Below are positions 51,899-61,173 of a stretch of DNA of 64,000 nt, piece by piece; position 1 is the first letter of the stretch; every line of letters begins with the position of its first letter. The notes beneath the pieces were generated by a model. That model did no database searches. It was not told the DNA's origin and saw only the letters and a list, made by a program, of their open reading frames with translations. The translations under genes were made by a program, and so were the position numbers. Origin of the DNA: Bacillus_CJ salitolerans (lineage in GTDB: Bacteria > Bacillota > Bacilli > Bacillales > SA4); the NCBI RefSeq assembly GCF_042680805.1, contig NZ_JBHUEM010000004.1:1-64000 (forward strand), read 5' to 3'.

Positions 51899-52270
51899 AA
51901 AATGGATATGTATTTAGATATTGAGGATTTTGATAAAAATGGATTACTTTCGTCTCAAACTAAAAGCAGATGTATTCCTTCCAATAAAGAGCTTTTCAAG
52001 AAGGATGAAGTTAATAAGGTGTATGTGTAAAAAGTCAGTCTTTCCAAGAGATTTTTAAAAAAAGAAGCTTATGACATCTACTGAAAATATGTAGATTGCT
52101 TGTTGGTAGTGGAGATTGAGTAGTTTGCGTTATATTTTACAACAACCTCATCCATAAATTTTTATATATTCGTTTTTTTTCTCAATATTGTATGTGCCCC
52201 TGTGGCGCTAAAACCCTTTTCGTAATCGAAAAGGGTTTTTTAAATTATTTAGAAAGTATAAAAGTTTTCA
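51899..52270. other. Gene-free stretch behind the acyltransferase gene
   Basis: Directly after the stop a 42-codon frame continues in phase (MDMYLDIEDFDKNGLLSSQT to KVYV, ending 52030) without a ribosome binding site; it looks like a lost C-terminal extension or gene remnant. At 52200-52240 a terminator (AACCCTTTTCG/CGAAAAGGGTT, then T6) is preceded by GTGGCGCTAAAACCC, which shares 13 bases with the first hairpin of the IS605-like element at 7475. Confidence 0.45.
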
Positions 52271-52427
52271 GCAAGAGAATGGGCTCGTGACTTGGAATCC
52301 AGCTCCAGCACCAAGCCACACGAGGTCAAATAACCCTAAATGAGTAAAAAGGGAAAAGCACCCTTTTTCTCATTTAGGAACATTTGCTCTTCCTTAGGCT
52401 CAAGGGGGCGCACGGCGCCTTTTGTCT
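52271..52427. repeat. Dispersed hairpin repeat, copy D (short form, changed stem)
   Basis: The 5' end AGAGAATGGG...CTTGGAATCCAGCTCCAGCA is that of copy B, then the sequence joins CACGAGGTCAAATAACC as in copy A. The main stem is CCTAAATGAG/CTCATTTAGG, not CTGTCATGA/TCATGACAG, yet pairing is kept on both sides, with the inner AAAAGGG/CCCTTTT hairpin intact. The tail AGGCTC...GCGCCTTTTGTC is typical. Confidence 0.85.
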
Positions 52428-52521
52428 ATCTTTTGACTTTGTCCTCACTTAGTCGATACTTGTGTTTATATAATGATGTTGGTAAACTGAATCTGAAAAT
52501 CAACTGGTTAAGGGAGTTATC

Positions 52522-53517
52522 ATGGAAAATAGAGAAAAAGATCATAACGTAGTCCCCTTTCCTAATTTAAAGCAACGTATACTCGAAAAAGGAATGGATG
52601 CGATCAAACATAAACAATTTGATGAGGCTCTTGATTTGCTTCAGCAAGCCTTACCTCTTGAGGAACAAATAGATGAGGTCTATCTTGGAATAGTCGTCTG
52701 TTTATTTGAGCTTGGACATCTAGAGGAAGCGAAAGAAAAATGTCAGCTTATGTTAAAGCAAGATATTGGTGATTATTATGATGTATTACAAATTTACTTA
52801 ACAATATTAATCCAGTTACGTAAGTATGATGAAGTAGAAACAACCATTGAGGCAGTACTACAAGAAGGGAAAATTCCCTCTCAAACAGTTGAAAATTTCT
52901 ATAAGCTATTAGACTTCAGTAGAAAAATGACTCGCTATGACGATAAAGAAAACGCATTAATCGATGTTGGCTTATTAGTAGATGATGTTTCGATTGCTGA
53001 TCAGTGGAATATTATTCAAGCATTACGTAATGAAAAGCAAAACATTTCCTATGCGTATCAAACATTAGAAGAATTTTTGCTTGATGACACAAAGCATCCT
53101 TTATTAAAAACAGCGATTCTTGAAATGTATGTAGAAAAAGGTATCGTTAGGAATATAAAGGTGGAAAAGTTTGGACTGACCATGGATGTTCAGACAACTG
53201 AGCTACATGAAGTTCCTTCCCATTCTTTTACCTTACGTGTTCTTCAATCACTAGATCAAGCATTAGGGAATGAAAACCCAAGTCTCTTTGAGCTCGTGAA
53301 GGACATGTGGCACCGTCATTTACTAGTAATGTACCCATTTATTCCAGAACCAGAGCAACCGAATTTATGGTCAGCAGGCTTGCATAAAGTAGGATATGAC
53401 ACACACGGTATAGATGTTGATCTAGACGAATTAACAGTTCTCTATGGAATCACTATAAACGATTTACTATTTTCAAGTAGTCGTATAAGAGAAATAGAGG
53501 AAATCTCATATATATAG
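52522..53517 (+). CDS. ysoA: TPR-repeat protein YsoA
   Basis: The 331 residues start with a helical tetratricopeptide-like region (about 10-150: AIKHKQFDEALDLLQQALPL, VYLGIVVCLFELGHLEEAKE, then DVLQIYLTILIQLRKYDEVE), followed by a second domain with VEKFGLTMDVQTTELHEVP and a C-terminal NLWSAGLHKVGYDTHGIDVD. No signal peptide is present. The function is unknown; TPR repeats usually bind partner proteins. Its place before tig matches B. subtilis. GGGAG precedes the ATG. Confidence 0.88.
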   Translation: MENREKDHNVVPFPNLKQRILEKGMDAIKHKQFDEALDLLQQALPLEEQIDEVYLGIVVCLFELGHLEEAKEKCQLMLKQDIGDYYDVLQIYLTILIQLRKYDEVETTIEAVLQEGKIPSQTVENFYKLLDFSRKMTRYDDKENALIDVGLLVDDVSIADQWNIIQALRNEKQNISYAYQTLEEFLLDDTKHPLLKTAILEMYVEKGIVRNIKVEKFGLTMDVQTTELHEVPSHSFTLRVLQSLDQALGNENPSLFELVKDMWHRHLLVMYPFIPEPEQPNLWSAGLHKVGYDTHGIDVDLDELTVLYGITINDLLFSSSRIREIEEISYI

Positions 53518-53917
53518 GCATGTAACTGTTTAACAAAAGATACAGTATAAATAGACAAAGCTTGTCTGTGAATTTACCTTGTAAGTGAAGTTTTTTAACT
53601 AGTAAATAGTAACATTACTTGAAAGGTTTTTAACCCGCATTATTATCCCTATTTCAAAGAAAGTAGATTTCTGGAATCATAGGAGGGAGTAACTGCCCGT
53701 TAAAGCCAGATAGATTCAACTAACAATTAGAGGGGAGAGAAAAACTCCCACTGATTGAAGTTTCACTTTATCCTATGTTATAATAGAATGGTTGCAAACC
53801 ATACAGCTAGCCATACATAATTGGGGGTATAAACTTGTGTGATTGTGTTAATAAATTGGACAAGAAAATATCATTCCTGATAGGCTTAAGTAAATAGATA
53901 GTGGAGGGAAAGTATAA
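53518..53917. other. Region between ysoA and tig with an IS605-like right-end remnant and a promoter
   Basis: At 53721-53770, AACAATTAGAGGGGAG and CTCCCACTGATT form the same hairpin as 7631-7664 and are followed by the same GAAGTTTCACTTTATC end. TTGAAG (53755-53760) within this end and TATAAT (53779-53784) just behind it are spaced by 18 bases and make a plausible promoter for tig. The rest shows nothing. Confidence 0.6.
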
Positions 53918-55204
53918 ATGTCTGTTAAATGGGAAAAGTTAGAAGGTAACGAAGGAATTTTAACAATTGAAGTAGATGCTGATACTTTTAATAAAGGTTT
54001 AGACGCAGCATTCAAAAAAGTGGTAGCTAAGGTAAATGTACCTGGTTTCCGTAAAGGTAAGGTTCCTCGTGGTATGTTTGAAAAGCGTTTTGGAGTAGAG
54101 TCATTATATCAAGATGCATTAGACATTGTATTGCCGGATGCTTATGAAAATGCTTTGAAAGAAACAGGTGTTGAGCCGGTTGACCGTCCTGAAATTGATG
54201 TTGAGCAAATTGAAAAAGGACAAAGCCTCATCTTTACTGCAAAGGTTACAGTAAAGCCAGAAGTAAAACTTGGTGAATATAAGAATCTAGAAGTAGATAG
54301 ATTAGATGCAACTGTAACTGATGAAGATGTTGAAAATGAATTGAAGAAATTACAAGAGCGTAATGCTGAACTAGTTATCAAAGAAGAGGGTACAATTGAT
54401 TCAGGAGATACTGTAGTAATCGACTTTGAAGGTTTCGTGGAAGGCGTAGCTTTTGAAGGTGGAAAAGGTGAAAACTACTCTCTTGAAATTGGTTCTGGTA
54501 CTTTTATCCCAGGCTTTGAGGATCAATTAATTGGTCTTGCTACTGGCGAGGAAAAAGATGTTGAAGTATCGTTCCCAGAAGAGTACCATGCAGAAGATCT
54601 AGCTGGAAAGCCTGCTGTATTCAAAGTGAAGGTACATGAAATTAAATCAAAAGAACTTCCTGCTTTAGATGATGAATTTGCTAAAGATGTAAACGAAGAA
54701 GTAGAAACATTAGATGAGCTAAAAGCTAAAACTAAAGCCCAGCTTGAGGAATCAAAAAAGCAAGAAGCTGAGAATATGTTAAAAGATAGTCTAGTTGAAA
54801 AGGCTGCTGAGAATGCTGAAGTCAATATCCCAGAAGCCATGATTAAGACTGAACAAGATCGTATGATTCGCGAATTTGAGCAACGTCTACAAATGCAAGG
54901 TATGAATCTTGATCTTTACTTCCAGTTCTCTGGACAAGATGAAGCTGCTCTTCGCTCACAAATGGCCGAAGATGCAGCAAAACGTGTGCGTATGAATTTA
55001 ACTCTTGAAGCTATTGCAAATGCTGAAAACCTTGAGGTTTCAGATGAGGAAGTAACACAAGAGTTAGAAACTATGGCATCTATGTACCAAACAACTGTTG
55101 ACAACATCAAGAACATGCTTGGGAATGTAGACCTACTTAAAGATGATTTAAAAATTCGTAAAGCAATCGATTTTCTTGTAGATAATAGCAAGGCTACTGC
55201 ATAA
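53918..55204 (+). CDS. tig: Trigger factor
   Basis: Trigger factor is the ribosome-bound chaperone and prolyl isomerase at the exit tunnel. The 428 residues have the N-terminal ribosome-binding domain with PGFRKGKVPRGMFEKRFG (signature GFRxGxxP, about residues 44-61), an FKBP-type domain (about 160-245: DSGDTVVIDFEGFVEGVAFE, then GFEDQLIG) and a long helical C-terminal chaperone domain. GGAGGG lies before the ATG. It is followed by a terminator and then clpX. Confidence 0.97.
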   Translation: MSVKWEKLEGNEGILTIEVDADTFNKGLDAAFKKVVAKVNVPGFRKGKVPRGMFEKRFGVESLYQDALDIVLPDAYENALKETGVEPVDRPEIDVEQIEKGQSLIFTAKVTVKPEVKLGEYKNLEVDRLDATVTDEDVENELKKLQERNAELVIKEEGTIDSGDTVVIDFEGFVEGVAFEGGKGENYSLEIGSGTFIPGFEDQLIGLATGEEKDVEVSFPEEYHAEDLAGKPAVFKVKVHEIKSKELPALDDEFAKDVNEEVETLDELKAKTKAQLEESKKQEAENMLKDSLVEKAAENAEVNIPEAMIKTEQDRMIREFEQRLQMQGMNLDLYFQFSGQDEAALRSQMAEDAAKRVRMNLTLEAIANAENLEVSDEEVTQELETMASMYQTTVDNIKNMLGNVDLLKDDLKIRKAIDFLVDNSKATA

Positions 55205-55225
55205 TAATTTAGTAATAGTATAAAA

Positions 55226-55256
55226 AAGGCGCGACTAGTTCGTGCCTTGTTTTTAC
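55226..55256 (+). terminator. Intrinsic terminator after tig
   Basis: AAGGCGCGA pairs with TTCGTGCCTT around CTAG and is followed by GTTTTTA. Confidence 0.78.
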
Positions 55257-55537
55257 TAACAAAAGTTTCTACATAGTACTAAATAAGCATCACGTTTATT
55301 GAGATATAAACGTACGAAACCCTTTATATCATATTCAAAATATACAATCGTCTAAATGTTTTGACCTCTCATAAAAAACGCCTTTTTAACAAATACATAC
55401 ATATAGAGGGTTATCATTACCCTCTACAAGCACGTTTATGGTAAAATGCAATACATAAATACGAATGAGATATAAAAATTTCGTAGCTTCAAATAAGAAG
55501 CACCATTGGCACAGTAGTAACGTAAGGGGTGAGACAT
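55257..55537. other. Leader region of clpX
   Basis: AT-rich DNA with no gene. I looked for a CtsR site (tandem GGTCAAA heptads) and did not find one. The ribosome binding site AAGGGGTG precedes the clpX ATG by 6 bases. Confidence 0.5.
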
Positions 55538-56803
55538 ATGTTTAAATTTAACGATGAAAAAGGTCAGCTAAAATGTTCATTTTGTGGCAAGACACAGGAT
55601 CAAGTACGTAAGCTAGTTGCTGGTCCAGGCGTTTATATATGTGATGAATGTATCGAGTTATGTACAGAAATTGTAGAAGAAGAGCTTGGGACAGAAGAAG
55701 AAGTAGAATTCAAGGATGTTCCGAAGCCAATGGAAATCCGTGATATTCTAGATGAATATGTCATCGGTCAAGAGTCTGCAAAAAAGTCATTAGCTGTGGC
55801 GGTTTATAATCACTATAAGCGCATTAACTCAAATAGTAAGATTGATGATGTTGAGCTTTCTAAAAGTAATATCGCAATGATTGGGCCAACAGGTAGTGGT
55901 AAAACATTACTTGCTCAAACACTAGCGAGAATATTGAATGTACCGTTTGCTATTGCAGATGCTACATCCTTAACTGAAGCTGGTTATGTTGGTGAAGATG
56001 TTGAGAATATCTTACTAAAGCTTATCCAAGCTGCTGATTATGATGTAGAGAAAGCTGAAAAGGGTATTATCTATATAGATGAAATTGATAAGGTTGCACG
56101 TAAATCTGAAAATCCATCAATAACTCGTGATGTATCAGGTGAAGGGGTTCAACAAGCTTTACTGAAGATTCTTGAAGGAACCGTAGCTAGTGTGCCTCCT
56201 CAGGGTGGAAGAAAGCATCCACACCAGGAATTTATTCAAATTGATACAACAAACATATTATTTATTTGTGGTGGAGCATTTGATGGAATTGAACAAATCA
56301 TTAAACGCCGCTTAGGTAAAAAGGTTATCGGATTCGGTGCAAATTCTGTTGTTGAAGAAGGCGATACTTCATTACTTTCTAAAGTACTTCCAGAAGATTT
56401 GTTAAAATTTGGTTTGATTCCAGAATTTATTGGGCGATTACCTGTTATTGCGAATTTAGAACAGCTTGATGAGGATGCATTAGTTGAAATCCTTACTAAG
56501 CCTAAAAATGCTTTAGTAAAGCAATACCAAAAATTACTCGAGCTTGACGACGTTGAGCTTGAATTTGATGAAGATTCTCTAAGAGAAATTTCGAAGCGTG
56601 CGATTGAACGTAAAACAGGAGCACGTGGACTTCGCTCTATTATCGAAGGGATTATGTTAGATGTTATGTATGACCTTCCTTCACGTAACGACATTGAAAA
56701 ATGTGTCATCACATTAGAAACAGTTAAAGGAACGAGCACACCAAAGCTTGTCTTAAAAGACGGAACAGTTATATCCGGAAAAGATAAAAAGGATTCAGCG
56801 TAA
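55538..56803 (+). CDS. clpX: ATP-dependent Clp protease ATP-binding subunit ClpX
   Basis: ClpX unfolds tagged proteins and feeds them to ClpP. The 421 residues show the zinc-binding domain (CSFCGKTQDQV...CDECIELC, about 11-40), Walker A GPTGSGKT (around 118-125), the pore loop GYVGEDVENIL, Walker B IIYIDEIDK, the RKH-type loop GRKHPHQEF and the sensor-2 arginine in GARGLRSIIE. The ATG at 55538 gives the family N terminus MFKFNDEKGQ (B. subtilis 420 residues); a GTG 9 bases upstream lies inside the ribosome binding site and is rejected. Confidence 0.97.
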   Translation: MFKFNDEKGQLKCSFCGKTQDQVRKLVAGPGVYICDECIELCTEIVEEELGTEEEVEFKDVPKPMEIRDILDEYVIGQESAKKSLAVAVYNHYKRINSNSKIDDVELSKSNIAMIGPTGSGKTLLAQTLARILNVPFAIADATSLTEAGYVGEDVENILLKLIQAADYDVEKAEKGIIYIDEIDKVARKSENPSITRDVSGEGVQQALLKILEGTVASVPPQGGRKHPHQEFIQIDTTNILFICGGAFDGIEQIIKRRLGKKVIGFGANSVVEEGDTSLLSKVLPEDLLKFGLIPEFIGRLPVIANLEQLDEDALVEILTKPKNALVKQYQKLLELDDVELEFDEDSLREISKRAIERKTGARGLRSIIEGIMLDVMYDLPSRNDIEKCVITLETVKGTSTPKLVLKDGTVISGKDKKDSA

Positions 56804-56810
56804 GCATGAT

Positions 56811-56841
56811 GAGAAAACCAGTCTATCTGGTTTTCTTTTTT
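56811..56841 (+). terminator. Intrinsic terminator after clpX
   Basis: GAGAAAACCAG pairs with CTGGTTTTCTTTT around TCTAT and ends in a T run. Confidence 0.88.
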
Positions 56842-56993
56842 CATTTATAAGGGTAGAAATAAAAAGAGTATAATTTTCATTTCGTATTTACCTCCTACTT
56901 ACAAAGATAAGTAAGTGATTTTTTTTGTTTAGTCCAACTATTACAGGGAGATACTAATGATTAATAGACAACATAGAAACCAGGAGGTAAAAC

Positions 56994-58673
56994 ATGAGTT
57001 GGACTGGCATTGCGTTATTTATCCAATTATTTTTCGGAGTAATTATCGGCTTATACTTTTGGAATTTACTTCGAAACCAACGTACTCAAAAGGTATCCAT
57101 TGATAAAGAGTCAAGAAAAGAAATGGAGCAGCTACGGAAATTACGATCGATTTCTTTAACAGAACCACTTGCAGAAAAAGTGAGACCTACTACTTTTCAT
57201 GATATTGTTGGACAAGAAGATGGAATTAGAGCATTAAAAGCCGCATTATGCGGACCAAATCCACAGCACGTTATAGTTTATGGACCACCTGGTGTAGGAA
57301 AAACAGCAGCTGCTAGACTTGTACTAGAAGAGGCAAAACGCAACTCTAAATCACCATTTAATAAAGATGCTGTATTTGTTGAATTAGATGCAACAACAGC
57401 AAGGTTTGATGAAAGAGGAATTGCCGACCCGTTAATTGGTTCTGTTCATGATCCAATTTACCAAGGCGCAGGTGCAATGGGCCAGGCGGGAATTCCGCAA
57501 CCTAAGCAAGGTGCTGTCACCCATGCACATGGGGGAGTACTATTTATTGATGAAATAGGGGAGCTACACCCAATTCAAATGAACAAAATGTTAAAGGTAT
57601 TAGAGGATCGTAAGGTCTTTTTAGAGAGTGCTTATTATAGTGAGGAAAATACTCAAATTCCAACGCACATTCATGATATTTTTCAAAATGGATTACCAGC
57701 AGATTTTAGAATGATAGGGGCAACCACTCGAACTCCAAATGAGCTTCCTCCAGCCATTCGTTCTCGTTGCTTAGAAGTATTCTTTAGGGAGCTAGAACCA
57801 GCGGAATTAGCAACAGTAGCGAGAAAAGCTGCAGACAAAATTAACATGGATATTAAAGAAGAAGGAATCTCGATACTTGCCTCCTATGCACGAAACGGTA
57901 GAGAAGCGGTGAACATGGTTCAGATTGCAGCGGGATTAGCAATTTCAGAAAACCGCACCCATATTAAAACGGAAGATATTGAGTGGGTGATTCACTCAAG
58001 TCAATTGTCTCCTCGAAATGAAAAGAAAGTTATAAAAGACGCTAAAGTAGGATTAGTAAATGGCTTAGCTGTATACGGTCCGAATACAGGCGCCTTACTA
58101 GAAATTGAAGTGACAGTTATTCCGACCAAAGAAAAGGGGAGTATAAATATAACTGGAATTGTAGAAGAGGAAAGTATTGGTGATCGTGGTAAATCAGTCA
58201 GAAGGAAAAGTATGGCTAAGGGCTCAACTGAGAATGTATTAACAGTGCTTCGAACGTTAGGTGTTCCTGCTGAGGAATATGATATCCATGTTAATTTTCC
58301 AGGTGGTATACCTGTAGATGGTCCGTCAGCGGGTATTGCAATGGCGACTGGAATTTATTCGGCTATTCATAATATCCCGATTGATCAATCTGTTGCGATG
58401 ACAGGGGAAATTAGTATTCACGGATTTGTTAAACCAATTGGTGGAGTATTTGCAAAAATAAAAGCAGCGAAGCAAGCAGGCGCAAAAAAAGTAATTATTC
58501 CTAAAGAAAATGTCCAATCAATCCTCAAAGAAATTGATGGAATTGAAATAATTCCAGTTACGCATTTGACAGAGGTATTAGACATTACCTTAGTCAAAAG
58601 CCCAGCTGTCTTTGAGGAAGAAGTAATTCCGGCTTCATCAAGTATAATGAATACAAAAACGGAGTCCGTATAA
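56994..58673 (+). CDS. lonB: Forespore ATP-dependent protease LonB
   Basis: LonB is a membrane-anchored Lon-type protease; in B. subtilis it is made in the forespore under sigma-F. The 559 residues start with a membrane helix (GIALFIQLFFGVIIGLYFW, about 4-22), then an AAA+ domain with Walker A YGPPGVGKT (about 94-102) and LFIDEIGEL, and a Lon protease domain with the catalytic serine in PVDGPSAGIAMATG (about residue 444) and lysine in GGVFAKIKAAKQAG. AGGAGG precedes the ATG. It lies between clpX and lonA with its own spacing, consistent with separate regulation. Confidence 0.95.
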   Translation: MSWTGIALFIQLFFGVIIGLYFWNLLRNQRTQKVSIDKESRKEMEQLRKLRSISLTEPLAEKVRPTTFHDIVGQEDGIRALKAALCGPNPQHVIVYGPPGVGKTAAARLVLEEAKRNSKSPFNKDAVFVELDATTARFDERGIADPLIGSVHDPIYQGAGAMGQAGIPQPKQGAVTHAHGGVLFIDEIGELHPIQMNKMLKVLEDRKVFLESAYYSEENTQIPTHIHDIFQNGLPADFRMIGATTRTPNELPPAIRSRCLEVFFRELEPAELATVARKAADKINMDIKEEGISILASYARNGREAVNMVQIAAGLAISENRTHIKTEDIEWVIHSSQLSPRNEKKVIKDAKVGLVNGLAVYGPNTGALLEIEVTVIPTKEKGSINITGIVEEESIGDRGKSVRRKSMAKGSTENVLTVLRTLGVPAEEYDIHVNFPGGIPVDGPSAGIAMATGIYSAIHNIPIDQSVAMTGEISIHGFVKPIGGVFAKIKAAKQAGAKKVIIPKENVQSILKEIDGIEIIPVTHLTEVLDITLVKSPAVFEEEVIPASSSIMNTKTESV

Positions 58674-58678
58674 AAATT

Positions 58679-58704
58679 AAAAGAAGGGACATTTTCCCTT
58701 CTTT
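58679..58704 (+). terminator. Hairpin after lonB
   Basis: AAAGAAGGGA and TCCCTTCTTT pair around CATTT. The T run is short, so termination is likely but not complete. Confidence 0.65.
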
Positions 58705-58848
58705 GGTCATGTAGTAGAATGGTTCATGTACAATAAAAACGGATGTACATTTGCACCTTAATAGACAAAAGGGAATCAAATAAGATAGAATTGAACAAGA
58801 CTTTTAATGACGTTGTGAGTATGATCGTTACGGAGGTGCAACAGCATA

Positions 58849-61173
58849 ATGGCGAAGAAAAAGGAAATGATCGTCCCACTTCTCCCATTAAGGGGATTAC
58901 TCGTCTATCCTACTATGGTATTACACTTAGATGTTGGACGGGAAAAGTCAGTACAAGCGTTAGAAAAGGCTATGATGGAAGAACATATAATATTTTTAGC
59001 CACACAAAAAGATGCAGCTATTGATAACCCTGAGGAAGAAGATATTTATCAAATTGGAACACTATCGAGAGTGAAGCAAATGTTAAAGCTTCCAAATGGT
59101 ACAATTCGTGTTTTAGTAGAAGGACTAAGTCGCGGAGAAATTACTAATTTTTATGATCACGATGAATATGTTTCTGTTCAAGTTAAAATCACAGAAGATC
59201 CTACAAAACGAGATATTGAAGAAGAAGCATTAATGAGATCTTTACTTGATTATTTTGAACAATACATAAAGTTATCTAAAAAGGTTTCGGCTGAAACGTA
59301 TGCAACAATCTCTGACATTGAAGAGCCAGGAAGAATGGCTGATTTAATTGCTTCACATCTTCCGTTAAAGATGAAAGAAAAGCAGGACATATTAGAAATC
59401 TTTAATGTAAAAGAACGTCTTAATAAGCTTATTAGTATTATCAACAACGAAAGAGAAGTATTAAATCTCGAAAAGAAAATTGGTCAACGTGTAAAACGTT
59501 CAATGGAACGTACACAAAAAGAATATTACTTGCGTGAACAAATGAAAGCCATTCAAAAAGAACTTGGTGATAAAGAAGGCAAAACAGGTGAAGTAAGCAC
59601 ACTTAAGGGAAAAATTGAAGAAGCAGGCATGCCTCAATCAGTGAAAGAGACAGCTCTTAAAGAATTAGATCGTTACGAGAAAATCCCATCAAGCTCAGCG
59701 GAAAGTGCTGTTATTCGAAATTATATAGAATGGCTCATTTCACTTCCTTGGACGAAAGCAACAGAAGACCAGTTAGATATTAAGCATTCCGAAAAAGTAT
59801 TAAACGAAGATCATTATGGTTTAGATAAAGTGAAAGAACGTGTATTAGAGTACTTAGCCGTACAAAAGCTAACACAATCTCTAAAAGGTCCAATCCTTTG
59901 TCTTGTGGGTCCACCAGGGGTTGGTAAAACGTCATTAGCTCGCTCGATTGCTAAATCATTGAATCGAAATTTTGTACGCGTCTCACTTGGTGGAGTAAGA
60001 GATGAGTCTGAAATACGCGGACATCGTAGAACGTACGTGGGAGCAATGCCTGGACGTGTTATCCAAGGTATGAAAAAAGCCGGAACAATAAACCCTGTTT
60101 TCTTACTAGATGAAATCGATAAAATGTCTAGTGATTTTAGAGGTGATCCTTCAGCTGCAATGCTTGAAGTGTTAGATCCTGAACAAAATCATAACTTTAG
60201 TGACCATTACATTGAAGAACCATATGATTTATCGAAAGTGATGTTTATAGCAACAGCGAATAATTTATCAACAATACCTGGACCTTTATTAGATCGTATG
60301 GAAGTTATAACGATTGCAGGCTATACGGAGGTCGAAAAAGTTCATATTGCAAAAGACCATTTACTTCCAAAGCAAATGGAAGAGCATGGTCTAACTAAGG
60401 GCAATATGCAACTTCGGGAGGAAGCCCTATTAAAGCTCATTCGCATGTATACAAGGGAAGCGGGAGTCCGAAATTTAGAAAGACAGCTTGCTACCCTATC
60501 GAGAAAGACAGCGAAACTGATTGTATCAGAAGAGCAAAATAAGGTGATTATAACCGAAAAACGATTAGAAGAGCTACTCGGTAAGCCTAAATTCCGTTAC
60601 GGACAAGCTGAAATTGAAGATCAAGTCGGTGTTGTTACGGGACTTGCCTATACTGCCTTTGGGGGAGACACACTTTCCATTGAAGTATCTGTCGTCCCTG
60701 GAAAAGGCAAGCTTCTGTTAACAGGAAAGCTAGGAGATGTCATGAAGGAATCGGCCCAAGCAGCTTTTAGCTATATTCGTTCAAGAGCATCAGAATTCAA
60801 CATTGATCCAGAGTTTAATGAGAAAAACGATATTCATATTCACGTACCAGAAGGAGCTGTTCCTAAAGACGGACCTTCTGCTGGTATCACAATTGCAACT
60901 GCATTAGTGTCTGCTTTAACTGGAAGAGCCGTGCGGAAAGAAGTAGGGATGACAGGTGAGATAACCCTAAGAGGTCGTGTTTTACCAATTGGCGGATTAA
61001 AGGAAAAATCGTTAAGTGCCCATAGAGCGGGATTAAAGACAATCATTGCTCCAAAAGAAAATGAAAAAGATTTGGACGATATTCCAGAAAGTGTACGAAA
61101 TGACTTAAAATATATCCTTGTGTCACATTTAGATGAGGTACTTAAGCACGCATTAGTAGGGGAGAAAAAATGA
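58849..61173 (+). CDS. lonA: ATP-dependent protease La (LonA)
   Basis: LonA is the soluble housekeeping Lon protease that degrades damaged and regulatory proteins. The 774 residues have the N-terminal substrate domain (about 1-200), the AAA+ module with Walker A GPPGVGKTS (about 353-361) and Walker B FLLDEIDKM, and the protease domain with the catalytic serine in KDGPSAGIT (about residue 677) and lysine in GGLKEKSLSAHRAG. GGAGGTG lies before the ATG. The stop codon overlaps the ysxC start by 4 bases, so the two are co-translated. Confidence 0.97.
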   Translation: MAKKKEMIVPLLPLRGLLVYPTMVLHLDVGREKSVQALEKAMMEEHIIFLATQKDAAIDNPEEEDIYQIGTLSRVKQMLKLPNGTIRVLVEGLSRGEITNFYDHDEYVSVQVKITEDPTKRDIEEEALMRSLLDYFEQYIKLSKKVSAETYATISDIEEPGRMADLIASHLPLKMKEKQDILEIFNVKERLNKLISIINNEREVLNLEKKIGQRVKRSMERTQKEYYLREQMKAIQKELGDKEGKTGEVSTLKGKIEEAGMPQSVKETALKELDRYEKIPSSSAESAVIRNYIEWLISLPWTKATEDQLDIKHSEKVLNEDHYGLDKVKERVLEYLAVQKLTQSLKGPILCLVGPPGVGKTSLARSIAKSLNRNFVRVSLGGVRDESEIRGHRRTYVGAMPGRVIQGMKKAGTINPVFLLDEIDKMSSDFRGDPSAAMLEVLDPEQNHNFSDHYIEEPYDLSKVMFIATANNLSTIPGPLLDRMEVITIAGYTEVEKVHIAKDHLLPKQMEEHGLTKGNMQLREEALLKLIRMYTREAGVRNLERQLATLSRKTAKLIVSEEQNKVIITEKRLEELLGKPKFRYGQAEIEDQVGVVTGLAYTAFGGDTLSIEVSVVPGKGKLLLTGKLGDVMKESAQAAFSYIRSRASEFNIDPEFNEKNDIHIHVPEGAVPKDGPSAGITIATALVSALTGRAVRKEVGMTGEITLRGRVLPIGGLKEKSLSAHRAGLKTIIAPKENEKDLDDIPESVRNDLKYILVSHLDEVLKHALVGEKK

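Noticed and set aside
51902..52030. 42-codon frame in phase behind the acyltransferase gene
   Set aside because: There is no ribosome binding site and no recognisable sequence; a stop-codon read-through extension is possible but nothing supports it.
52340..52552. Forward 70-codon frame starting in the hairpin repeat
   Set aside because: It lies mostly in copy D of the repeat and overlaps the start of ysoA, with no ribosome binding site.
55257..55537. CtsR operator before clpX
   Set aside because: No tandem GGTCAAA heptads were found on either strand.
56236..56844. 202-codon reverse-strand frame, antisense to clpX
   Set aside because: It is serine-rich shadow coding opposite the conserved clpX frame, with no ribosome binding site.
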